Assembly (NCBI GenBank): GCA_016787135.1
Contig: JAEUVK010000037.1
Coordinates: forward strand, 1-47,692
DNA from: Chitinophagaceae bacterium
GTDB lineage: Bacteria; Bacteroidota; Bacteroidia; Chitinophagales; Chitinophagaceae
DNA length: 47,692 nt
Direction: 5' to 3'
Position 1 is the first letter of the stretch, and the number at the start of each line of letters is the position of its first letter. Positions 9,145 to 16,793 of the stretch are shown here, piece by piece. The notes below the pieces were generated by a model. The model did no database searches. It saw only the letters and a program-made list of their open reading frames with translations, and was not told the DNA's origin. The translations under genes and the position numbers were made by a program.

Positions 9145-10803
9145 TCACCGCAGCGATTTCTCTCTTACGGCCTTGAATTCAGAGCCTTCTTTCCACCCAG
9201 GCCATGTATCAGCAAAGACCAGTCGTTTGCCTACCTGAAAAAGCAGTTGAAGATCAGCAATGGCGCCATCGAGTTTCCAGACTTGCGGATCATATTCATC
9301 AGAAGGACGGTGGTAATTTTTAGAAGTATAGTTTTCTTTCAGCTGCTTGCCATACTCCTTTCCTTTTCCTTCTATATCTGTTCCGCTGCTGGTATATAAG
9401 GCGGGAACACCCACTTTGGCAAAATTGAAATGGTCGGAACGATAATAAGAACCGGCTTCAGGATGTAATTCGAAAGCGATCTCCCGGCCATTTTTTTCCG
9501 CTTCTTCTTTCAGGTAATCTTCCAGATCATTTTGTCCTTTTCCTACTACTACGATATCCTTTGTCTTACCAAACCAGTTCAATCCATCCATATTGATATT
9601 GGCCAGCGTTTTATTGACAGGATAAACGGGGTTGCCGGCATACCAGGCAGACCCCCACAAACCCTGTTCTTCGGCAGTAACGGAAACAAACACGACGGTC
9701 CTCTCCGGTTTTGTTTTCATGCTTTTGAAGCCTCTTGCCAGTTCCAGCAAGCCTGCAGTAGCACTGGCATTGTCTAAGGCGCCGTTGTAGATCGAATCAC
9801 CCGTTTCATCCGGTTTGCCGATACCAAGATGGTCCCAGTGCGCCGTGTAAACTATCGTTTCATCCGGGTGTTTGCTGCCGGAGATCTTTCCTATCACGTT
9901 GTGTGATTTATTATACTCTGTATTTACTTTCATAGTAGCTGAAAGCTTCAGGCCAAGTGACTGGCCTTTGAAACCTTTTTGATCCGCTTTGGCCAGCAAG
10001 GCTGTATCTGTTCCCGCAGCGACCAGTAATTTCTTCGCTGCCGGGCCGGATACCCAGCCGATCACATCACAGAGTTCTTCCTTTTTACCACGGTTATCCA
10101 GGCGTAATCTTGAACCATTCCAGTTATTCTGTACTACTGTAAAGGGATAAGCTGCGGCTTCCGTATTATGAATGATCAGGCAGCCTTTGGCGCCTTGTCT
10201 TCCCGCTTCCTCAAACTTATAGGTCCAGCGGCCATAATAGGTCATGGTCTTTCCTTTGAATAAAGTAGAATCGTGTGCATTGAAACCGGGGTCATTCACC
10301 AATACCAACACTACTTTTCCTTTTACGTCCAACCCTTCATAGTCATTCCAGTTATATTCAGGCGCTACCACACCATAACCCGCAAATACAAGTTCATCAT
10401 TATTGAGGGAAATAGCCGAATCGGTTTTATCGGTCCATATCACGTAATCATCAAAACCTTTCAGGGAAAGATTTCCCTTTGCCGATCGTACCTGCATTAT
10501 ATCGGCAGCTTTTGTGGTTATCTTCACCATTGGCACTTCCTGGAAATAACTATCGCCATTTCCTGGTTCCAGCCCTGCTGCAGCAAATTGTTCCTTTAGG
10601 TAATTAATCGTTTTGGTTTCGCCTTCGGAAAATGGTTTCCTTCCCATATATGTATCAGAAGAGAGCTCGGCGATGTGTTTACCCAGACTGTCAGCACTGA
10701 AAGCCGATAAGCCATCGCTGTCATCAGCGCCGGGATCATTATTACAGGCGATCGTAGCCAGAAGAAGTACAACAGAGGCATAACGTAAAACGAATCGTAA
10801 CAT
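9145..10803 (-). CDS. M28 family metallopeptidase lipoprotein
   Basis: This 552-aa zinc exopeptidase is exported as a lipoprotein: the N-terminus is hydrophobic and ends in the lipobox ATIAC with C20. A PA-type insert lies at about 130-290. The M28 zinc and catalytic residues follow in order: HWDHLG (H322, D324), GALDNASA (D344), TAEEQG (E378/E379), INMDG (D406) and RSDHFNF near residue 470. A C-terminal block contains YHRPSDEYD. The two-zinc aminopeptidase arrangement appears complete. It is a monocistronic gene 119 bp upstream of the receptor gene on the same strand. The peptide substrate is not readable from sequence. Confidence 0.93.
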   Translation of the reverse strand: MLRFVLRYASVVLLLATIACNNDPGADDSDGLSAFSADSLGKHIAELSSDTYMGRKPFSEGETKTINYLKEQFAAAGLEPGNGDSYFQEVPMVKITTKAADIMQVRSAKGNLSLKGFDDYVIWTDKTDSAISLNNDELVFAGYGVVAPEYNWNDYEGLDVKGKVVLVLVNDPGFNAHDSTLFKGKTMTYYGRWTYKFEEAGRQGAKGCLIIHNTEAAAYPFTVVQNNWNGSRLRLDNRGKKEELCDVIGWVSGPAAKKLLVAAGTDTALLAKADQKGFKGQSLGLKLSATMKVNTEYNKSHNVIGKISGSKHPDETIVYTAHWDHLGIGKPDETGDSIYNGALDNASATAGLLELARGFKSMKTKPERTVVFVSVTAEEQGLWGSAWYAGNPVYPVNKTLANINMDGLNWFGKTKDIVVVGKGQNDLEDYLKEEAEKNGREIAFELHPEAGSYYRSDHFNFAKVGVPALYTSSGTDIEGKGKEYGKQLKENYTSKNYHRPSDEYDPQVWKLDGAIADLQLLFQVGKRLVFADTWPGWKEGSEFKAVREKSLR

Positions 10804-10879
10804 ATCCTGCTTATTTTGTACACGGAAGATAAAAGAAATTCGCTGCCTGTTCTCTTTGATTTTATGAACGGCCGGGTAT

Positions 10880-10914
10880 TAAAAGCAAAAGACAGGCCCC
10901 TCTAAAGCCTGTCT
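10880..10914 (-). terminator. Terminator of the DUF5777 operon
   Basis: Read on the minus strand, AGACAGGC (complement of 10907-10914) pairs with GCCTGTCT (complement of 10890-10897), followed by TTTGCTTTT. It begins about 40 nt after the DUF5777 stop codon and closes the leftward cytochrome/barrel operon. Confidence 0.75.
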
Positions 10915-10953
10915 CCTGAATAGTTCTTCGTAAGACTGTCGGATCTTTTTATC

Positions 10954-11907
10954 CTATTTTTTCAGATTAAACCCTCTGTTGATCGTAAACCCGATACAAT
11001 ATTTTCCGTCGCTGGTATTTCTTGCCAGCTGGTCAATATTGGAAGCGCTGTTGTTGCTGCTGACGTATAACTGAAACAGGTGACCACCGGTGTCAAACTC
11101 CAGGCCAAAAGCAAGCAGGTCGGGTGTGTATTGATAGATGTTTCCGTTTTTATCCATCAGGTTTTCGTACATATTGAGTTGGCGTGCATATTCAAATGTC
11201 ACGTTGATATTCCTTCTCACTTTGTATTTGCCACCAAGACCTATTGAATAAACGTAGTTGCTGTTGTTGATGCCATAAGGAACCAGATTAAAGTGAACCA
11301 TGGTCGGCATCAGCTGCAGGGATAGTTTATCAGAAAATTTCCTGGCAATAAGCAACTGGTGCATATAATTGACCCTGTTGTAGTCAAACTCACCTTCATA
11401 TTTTTCTATGGACGCATCTACATTCATCAGCGAGAACAAGCCTACTGTAACGGGAATGTTTCTTACACCCGTCTGCTGTCTCAGCAATTTAAATTTGAGC
11501 CATCCTTCAAAGCCCATCGCACCGGTGGCTGCTACGCCTACATTGGCCCAGCTCAGCGGGGAATAGTCTAATGACAGGTAAGTATTGGCAACACCAGAGT
11601 TGAGGCCAAACAACTGGGCGATATTCTGGCGTGTCCGCTGGTTGATCACCTCGCCTGTTTCTCCGCCCAGATCCTTATTCCACAGGTAACCGAAGTGGTG
11701 GGATATCATGAACTGCAGGGTATTCTTGCTGATCACTTCCACGCTCTGCATATTGATGATGCGGGTAGAACGGAAGGTCGCTTTGGTAAACTTTTGTTTT
11801 GCTTTGGCAGGTGCAGCTTCGGGCTCTGTGGTCTGCAGGCTATCCTGTGCTGCTGCATTCAGCATCATCACTGACCCGGTTATGATAAGCAATAATATCT
11901 TTTTCAT
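10954..11907 (-). CDS. DUF5777 family outer-membrane beta-barrel protein
   Basis: 317 aa from the ATG at complement 11905-11907. A longer reading from 11931 would add eight residues before the signal peptide, so the internal ATG is preferred. The signal peptide ends near LNAAAQ. The body has the family signature (TRIINMQSVEV, then LQFMISHHFGYLW at about 65-78) and alternating beta-strands to a C-terminus ending in NRGFNLKK. DUF5777 members are predicted outer-membrane beta-barrels of unknown function. It is the third gene of a leftward operon after two CX4CH lipoproteins (gaps 31 and 39 bp). A pore or scaffold for these outer-membrane electron carriers is a reasonable but unproven inference. 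Confidence 0.8.
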   Translation of the reverse strand: MKKILLLIITGSVMMLNAAAQDSLQTTEPEAAPAKAKQKFTKATFRSTRIINMQSVEVISKNTLQFMISHHFGYLWNKDLGGETGEVINQRTRQNIAQLFGLNSGVANTYLSLDYSPLSWANVGVAATGAMGFEGWLKFKLLRQQTGVRNIPVTVGLFSLMNVDASIEKYEGEFDYNRVNYMHQLLIARKFSDKLSLQLMPTMVHFNLVPYGINNSNYVYSIGLGGKYKVRRNINVTFEYARQLNMYENLMDKNGNIYQYTPDLLAFGLEFDTGGHLFQLYVSSNNSASNIDQLARNTSDGKYCIGFTINRGFNLKK

Positions 11908-11946
11908 AATGCTTGTTTTAGTTTGATTCATTTTTCAGATTGGTGA

Positions 11947-12576
11947 TTATTGTGGTTGCCCGTTTGCTAACCAGATTTTCAATACATCGGCTGTGCAGGC
12001 GCTGATATTGACCGGGCCGGGAGGACTCGGGTGACCAACGGTGCCACCGCTATTGGCCATACTTGTCAGCTTAGCTTTATTGGCCGGTGTGGTAAGGCGT
12101 GCATAATCCAGCACGGGGCCGAAACCACCATGGCAGGAACCACCTTTACAGGTCGTATTGTAAATCGGAACAATATTGGTCGTATAGGTTGGTGCTGCTA
12201 CTGTCGGGCAGGCGCCTGCTGCATCGTCTTTCGCACCCTGGTCTATCCATTTTTTGATCACCTTTTTTTCATTAGCAGAAAATTCAATAACACCGGCGCC
12301 GGGGTGTGTTCCGCCGTTTACCCATGCATCAAACAGGGCGACTCTTGAAAGTATGACATCATAAAAGACCGTATCAAAATGGGAGAACTGAACCGCCCTT
12401 GACCCGATACCATTATTATGACATCCGCAGGGGCCCGCCGTAATGATAGGCACTACCTCGTTACGGAACGAGACCTGTGTTTCGGAGAAAAGAACATCTT
12501 CTTTATTATTAAAGCAGGAGGAGACGATCACCAGGACTGTGCTCACTAAGACTGCTGCTAGGAATTTCTTGTTCAT
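11947..12576 (-). CDS. Lipoprotein with two atypical c-type haem motifs
   Basis: This 209-aa protein has a lipoprotein signal (VIVSSC, C21). It contains two cytochrome-like repeats. The first is around GPCGCHN (C50, C52, H53), a CXCH with only one residue between the cysteines. The second is CKGGSCHGG (C143, C148, H149), a CX4CH. Each is followed by the helix typical of bacterial cytochrome-c-like lipoproteins (KKVIKKWIDQGAK and DVLKIWLANGQ). Where such domains usually carry MPP, the first repeat has THPGAG and the second SPPGP, so distal ligation is unclear. Middle gene of the three-gene leftward operon. Haem attachment is plausible but not certain because no canonical CXXCH is present. Confidence 0.72.
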   Translation of the reverse strand: MNKKFLAAVLVSTVLVIVSSCFNNKEDVLFSETQVSFRNEVVPIITAGPCGCHNNGIGSRAVQFSHFDTVFYDVILSRVALFDAWVNGGTHPGAGVIEFSANEKKVIKKWIDQGAKDDAAGACPTVAAPTYTTNIVPIYNTTCKGGSCHGGFGPVLDYARLTTPANKAKLTSMANSGGTVGHPSPPGPVNISACTADVLKIWLANGQPQ

Positions 12577-12607
12577 ATACCTGATAGTTTAATGTGATGA
12601 ATTGTGA

Positions 12608-13798
12608 TTACTGCCTGATAATATTTCCTGATTTCCTGTATTTGAAAATGCCGCTGTTGTTGTTTCCATATTTCCATACTGCGGGAACGTTAGGATCGGC
12701 GAAATACCAGGCCTTGATCAATGCTACTTCGGAAGGTTTCAGCCCGCCGTCTCCATAAGCCATATCACCCTGGTGATTGCTGGCAAACACACCTGTGAAC
12801 GGATTGGCCAGCACCACTGTGGAATCTACCCTTGATACCATGGAGCTGGATACATTCAGGTAATTTCCTTTTGCATAGAACTTGGCTCCGGTTACCGGGT
12901 CGGTATATTGAACGGAAGAATTGCTTCTCGCACTTTTCGGGTACATTATGTCCAGTAAAATATCATCATAGCTATTCAATGGACCACGGGTACTGGAGGC
13001 GGATATCGGAGTGGCAAATGTTTTATATGGTCTGAAACTGGCATTGGCCAATGTATCAGCATAGAATTTTTTAACGCTATCCTTGTACGCTGTCCAAACC
13101 TGGTTGCGGAGATTAACATTCGTTAACTGGCAATAGATAGTTTGAGCGCCTGTTAAAGGGTTGGTATATATGAATTGTGAAGTGTCTGAAGATGTCAGGC
13201 CGGCGATAAGCCCTTTTCTTGCCCAGGCGCCGGTAGCAGTAGCCTGGTTGTGACAGTTAGCTGAACTACACCCGTCAACGATCAGGCGTATAGCCGGAGC
13301 CCTGAAGTCAACCAGTGCAGGGAACTCTTTCGCCCCGTTTGCGATCCAGTTATGAATAACTGTTTTATCAGTAAGCGACAACTCTTTATTAGAGTTTACA
13401 GGAGGCATCGCTTTGTCAAAATCATTCGTGGTGATATATTCCCATAATTTGCTGCCGGTAGCATTACCGGGGGTTACATACTTCATGATATCGCTATAAG
13501 AAAGAAGATTGGGTTTGATCAGACCACCATGACAGTTAGAAGAAGCGCAATATTCTTTGATGATCGTTTTTACGCCTCTTTTAATGATTTTGTCATTTAC
13601 ATCCGCGGTCACATCTCTTACTGCTATCACCGTAGTATCATAAAAGGAAGAAAATACACCCGAATCGGGCACCTCGGACATATTCCTGTTCAGCAATTTT
13701 GCATTCTCACCTTTTTTGGTACACTGCATGATCAGCAGGGAAAGCAAAAGGCTGCCCAGAATCAAACCGGTCATTTTTATCACTGAGATCTTTTTCAT
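12608..13798 (-). CDS. Putative dihaem lipoprotein with CX4CH motifs
   Basis: This 396-aa exported protein has an N-terminal hydrophobic segment ending LIMQC (C26). It looks like a lipoprotein signal but has Gln before the Cys, which is atypical. The first cytochrome-like domain has CASSNCH (C84, C89, H90), a likely distal Met in AMPPVN (M131) and the closing helix VIHNWIANGAKE. The second motif is CSSANCH (C177, C182, H183). Both are CX4CH rather than CXXCH. The C-terminal half (200-396) is unrecognised, with repeated DPVTGAKFY / NPLTGAQTIY / NPFTGVFAS phrases and a final helix (KPSEVALIKAWYF). It is first in the leftward operon, behind the shared promoter element. Confidence 0.75.
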   Translation of the reverse strand: MKKISVIKMTGLILGSLLLSLLIMQCTKKGENAKLLNRNMSEVPDSGVFSSFYDTTVIAVRDVTADVNDKIIKRGVKTIIKEYCASSNCHGGLIKPNLLSYSDIMKYVTPGNATGSKLWEYITTNDFDKAMPPVNSNKELSLTDKTVIHNWIANGAKEFPALVDFRAPAIRLIVDGCSSANCHNQATATGAWARKGLIAGLTSSDTSQFIYTNPLTGAQTIYCQLTNVNLRNQVWTAYKDSVKKFYADTLANASFRPYKTFATPISASSTRGPLNSYDDILLDIMYPKSARSNSSVQYTDPVTGAKFYAKGNYLNVSSSMVSRVDSTVVLANPFTGVFASNHQGDMAYGDGGLKPSEVALIKAWYFADPNVPAVWKYGNNNSGIFKYRKSGNIIRQ

Positions 13799-13866
13799 AT
13801 AAGACAGTTTAGATTGTTGTAATATCTATATCTGTGTAAAGAGCTGTTATTATCTTTTTCAGACAC

Positions 13867-13902
13867 CAAAACTATCTGAGGCTCTCTGACACTTTCATGA
13901 CA
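13867..13902 (-). promoter_or_regulatory. Promoter of the leftward operon with Pho-box-like repeat
   Basis: On the minus strand TGTCATGAAAGTGTCA (complement 13887-13902) is a direct repeat of TGTCA with an 11-bp period. After 12 nt comes TAGTTTTG (complement 13867-13874), a perfect TAnnTTTG -7 box. The repeat sits where a -33 element would be, as in activator-dependent Pho-box promoters. The same arrangement precedes the divergent operon. The intergenic gap 13799-14167 holds these two elements and otherwise nothing I can assign. Confidence 0.6.
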
Positions 13903-14095
13903 AGGCACTTGTTAAAACCTGATTTTACTCAGCCAGTGTTGCGAGATAAGTCAACCCCTTTGTGATTACAGTTACAGATAGCTTTTGCAGACGGCAATGT
14001 GATCATTGGACCCTTACTCCATATATATCACCTATTTATAAGCTGGTAAGTGTTGCACCATTCATTGACATCTATCACAACCCGTTTTGATACAA

Positions 14096-14130
14096 GTCAT
14101 GAAATTGTCAGCACAACATATATAGTTTGC
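14096..14130 (+). promoter_or_regulatory. Matching promoter of the rightward operon
   Basis: GTCATGAAATTGTCA (14096-14110) matches the element of the divergent operon at 14 of 15 positions, in the same orientation relative to its gene. It is followed after the same 12 nt by TAGTTTGC (14123-14130). The start codon at 14168 is 37 nt further on. The half-site repeat (A/T)GTCA with an 11-bp period suggests an OmpR/PhoB-family regulator. Confidence 0.55.
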
Positions 14131-14167
14131 ATTCTCATTTCCAACAGATACTTAAATCAGTTAATGT

Positions 14168-14401
14168 ATGGGCAATAATAAGAAACCAGAGAATAGATCC
14201 CGCAGGTGGTTCTTGTCTCTTTTTACATCGGGTAATAGCAATGCGCCGGCAAAGACAACAGAGAAAGTAAAGATGCTGACGGCCGATGGAAAACTGGTAG
14301 AAGTTGACAAGAGCCTGCTCGATCAGGCAACAAAAAGGTTCAAAGCATCCCAAAAAGATATTTTCAACTGGATGAACAACCCATCAAAAGAAAATAGCTG
14401 A
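14168..14401 (+). CDS. 77-aa Tat-motif-like protein, paralogue of Fe-S protein N-terminus
   Basis: This small protein carries SRRWFL (11-16), a Tat-like twin-arginine motif, but lacks the hydrophobic stretch a working Tat signal needs. Residues 33-51 (KVKMLTADGKLVEVDKSLL) match residues 47-65 of the next gene's product at 10 of 19 positions. So it looks like a free-standing copy of that protein's N-terminal module without the ferredoxin part. The C-terminus is charged (FKASQKDIFNWMNN). It is first in the rightward operon, 19 bp before the Fe-S gene. It may be a chaperone, adaptor or assembly partner for the Fe-S subunit; I do not recognise a named family. Confidence 0.7.
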   Translation: MGNNKKPENRSRRWFLSLFTSGNSNAPAKTTEKVKMLTADGKLVEVDKSLLDQATKRFKASQKDIFNWMNNPSKENS

Positions 14402-14420
14402 TACAATCAAACTCTTCAAC

Positions 14421-15389
14421 ATGAAACAAGAAGAAATAAACGACAATAACAGCCGGCGTGACTTTCTGAAGACAGCAGCCATTGCTACTGTAGCGACAGC
14501 CGCCTGCGGAAGCTTAGCCTGCTCCTGTTCTTCCAAACAAAAAACAGTACCGGGAGATAAGGTAAAGCTATTGTCGCCTGATGGAGAAATCGTCGAGATC
14601 GATTCCAATTACCTGAACCACCAGGAGCATATGGCTATTGTATCCAAGCTGGAAGCAAGACAGGGAATTGCCGGTAAGAAATTTGTAATGGTCGTGGATC
14701 TGGCCCGTTGCAAGAATGCACGCAAATGTATATCGGCCTGTCAGAAATGGCACTATCGCCCCGAAGAAACAGAGTGGCTAACGGTAAAGCTTTTAAAAGA
14801 TAGTGATAAAGGGGCGCCTTACTGGTTTCCCAAACAATGTTTCCATTGCGACAACCCTCCTTGTGTTAAAGTTTGCCCGGTCGATGCAACATTCAAAAGA
14901 CAGGATGGCCTGGTATTAATAGATAATGAACGATGCATCGGATGTAAATTCTGTATGGCGGCCTGTCCTTATTCTACCCGTGTTTTCAACTGGAATGAAC
15001 CAGAACAACCATTGGATATAAGAAACCTTGTTTATTCGCCTGAAACAGGATTACCCGCCAAGGTGGGAACTGTAGAAAAATGTGACTTCTGCCCCGATAG
15101 GGCAAGAGAAGGGTTGCTTCCCCCTTGCGTAGAAGCTTGTCCTAACGGAGTTTTTTATTTCGGAGATGAGAATGAAGATACCGTCACTAACGGCGACGAA
15201 ACAGTCAGCTTCTCCCAGTTGATAAAAGACCGTGCAGCTTACAGGTATATGGAAGAACTGGGCACCAAACCTAGAGTTTACTATTTGCCTCCGAAAGACA
15301 GGCAATTCCCGGTAGAAAGAGGATATGAGAACCTGCCGGAAAATATAAAAGAACGCTTCAAAGACATCATGGAAGAAAAGAAATCGTGA
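14421..15389 (+). CDS. Tat-exported 4Fe-4S electron-transfer subunit (PsrB/ActB2-like)
   Basis: This 322-aa protein resembles the Fe-S subunits PsrB, DmsB or NrfC and the Fe-S half of ActB. A Tat signal (SRRDFLK, 11-17, then an Ala-rich segment) leads into cysteines that could be a lipobox (GSLAC, C34). Four cysteine groups are visible: C97/C103/C107, C140/C143/C148/C152, C172/C175/C178/C182 and C221/C224/C236/C240. The first lacks one Cys (CKNARKC instead of CxxCxxC, A100), giving 15 of 16 ligands, so one cluster may be [3Fe-4S] or differently ligated. It would pass electrons between the NrfD-type subunit encoded next and a periplasmic partner. No molybdopterin catalytic subunit is encoded here. 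Confidence 0.88.
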   Translation: MKQEEINDNNSRRDFLKTAAIATVATAACGSLACSCSSKQKTVPGDKVKLLSPDGEIVEIDSNYLNHQEHMAIVSKLEARQGIAGKKFVMVVDLARCKNARKCISACQKWHYRPEETEWLTVKLLKDSDKGAPYWFPKQCFHCDNPPCVKVCPVDATFKRQDGLVLIDNERCIGCKFCMAACPYSTRVFNWNEPEQPLDIRNLVYSPETGLPAKVGTVEKCDFCPDRAREGLLPPCVEACPNGVFYFGDENEDTVTNGDETVSFSQLIKDRAAYRYMEELGTKPRVYYLPPKDRQFPVERGYENLPENIKERFKDIMEEKKS

Positions 15390-15427
15390 AAAAAGAACAG
15401 CCAGTACTCACCAAAGAATAATTGTTT

Positions 15428-16783
15428 ATGGAACTCAATACATACCAGCAGCAAGCCTTCGAATACCAGAAACCAAACATAGAAAAGTTTGGCAAACGTG
15501 CCTGGTTCTGGACCATTTTTTATTTGTTATGGATCCTGGTTGGCGGATATGCCTTGTATCTGCAGATAACAAAGGGTCATGGCGTAACAGGCATGCGTGA
15601 TAATGTGGTATGGGGCTTGTTCATCGTAAACTTTATTTTCTTTATTGGTATCAGCTATGCCGGCGCTATCATTGCCGGCCTCCTGCACCTGTTCAAAGTT
15701 TCATGGGGTAAGCCCATTATACGTCTTGCCCAGATGATGACGATCATCTCTGTTGTGGTGGGCCCCGTATTCATCCTTTTATGTGTCGGTCGTTTTGACC
15801 GGCTGCATCATCTGTTCATCTATCCGCGTTTACAGTCGCCCATGACATGGGATGTTCTTGCCATTCTTACTTATTTCGTCGGAAGTGTCCTGTTTCTTTA
15901 TATAGCATTGATAAAGGATTTTGCCGTTTACCGGGATGCCGGTTTAAATATTCCTAAGTGGAAACAAAAACTATATAAAATACTGGCCATTGGTTATCGC
16001 GGAGCCGCCAGTCAGAAAAGGCACCTGATCATTTCTCAAAATCTCTTAGCGATCATTATCATTCCGCTTTCTATCATGGTGAGCTCAATATTGTCCTGGA
16101 TATTCGGAATGACCCTGCGCCCCGGATGGCACAGTACCATCTTCGGCCCCTACTTTGTTTTAGGCGCTTTATATTCCGGGTGCGGCGTACTGATCGTGGC
16201 CATGTGGGTGTACAGAAAAATGTACAAGCTGGAAAATTATTTTACCGACCGGCACTTTACTTATCTCGGTTATATCATGATGGTCCTCGCTGCCGGATAT
16301 GGCTATTTTACTTTTTCTGAATATTTCACCAGCTGGTTCGGATCGGAAAAATGGGATAGCGAAGTGATCAACAAATTATTCAATCCGGCCGAGTATGGAT
16401 GGTGGACGCTGTTTGCGAATGTGGCCGGTATTCTTTTACCGATATTAATAGTCGCCATACCAAGAACCCGGACCCCGGGCCTTATCAGTATCGCTGCATT
16501 TATTATGGTCATTGCATTGTGGGTAAAAAGATATTTGATCATTGTGCCGACCCTTGAAACGCCGCTACTACCCATGCAGGACACAAGAGCAGAATATGTC
16601 AAATACACAGCTACCTGGCCAGAATGGGCGCTGACCTTTGCCGGGATCGCCACTTTCCTGTTGTTCTTTACGCTGATGTCAAAATTTGTAACAGTGGTTC
16701 CTGTATCCGGCCTCGAAGAAACCAGGACCCATCACGAACAGGCACAGGACCTTTTGAAAAAAGAAGAAGTACAACCTGCTTAA
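15428..16783 (+). CDS. NrfD/PsrC/ActC-type quinol-interacting membrane subunit
   Basis: 451 aa from the ATG at 15428; an in-frame TTG six bases earlier is a poorer start. Around ten hydrophobic helices are visible. The conserved block at about 60-165 (WGLFIVNFIFFIGISYAGA, then RLAQMMTIISVV and GRFDRLHHLF, then SPMTWDVLAI) resembles ActC of alternative complex III more than short PsrC proteins. Such subunits bind menaquinol in the inner membrane and hand electrons to the Fe-S partner. It sits 38 bp after the Fe-S gene, in the same operon as a cytochrome c. Family assignment is strong; direction of electron flow is inferred (quinol oxidation to cytochrome c). Confidence 0.88.
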   Translation: MELNTYQQQAFEYQKPNIEKFGKRAWFWTIFYLLWILVGGYALYLQITKGHGVTGMRDNVVWGLFIVNFIFFIGISYAGAIIAGLLHLFKVSWGKPIIRLAQMMTIISVVVGPVFILLCVGRFDRLHHLFIYPRLQSPMTWDVLAILTYFVGSVLFLYIALIKDFAVYRDAGLNIPKWKQKLYKILAIGYRGAASQKRHLIISQNLLAIIIIPLSIMVSSILSWIFGMTLRPGWHSTIFGPYFVLGALYSGCGVLIVAMWVYRKMYKLENYFTDRHFTYLGYIMMVLAAGYGYFTFSEYFTSWFGSEKWDSEVINKLFNPAEYGWWTLFANVAGILLPILIVAIPRTRTPGLISIAAFIMVIALWVKRYLIIVPTLETPLLPMQDTRAEYVKYTATWPEWALTFAGIATFLLFFTLMSKFVTVVPVSGLEETRTHHEQAQDLLKKEEVQPA

Positions 16784-16793
16784 AATTTTTTTT

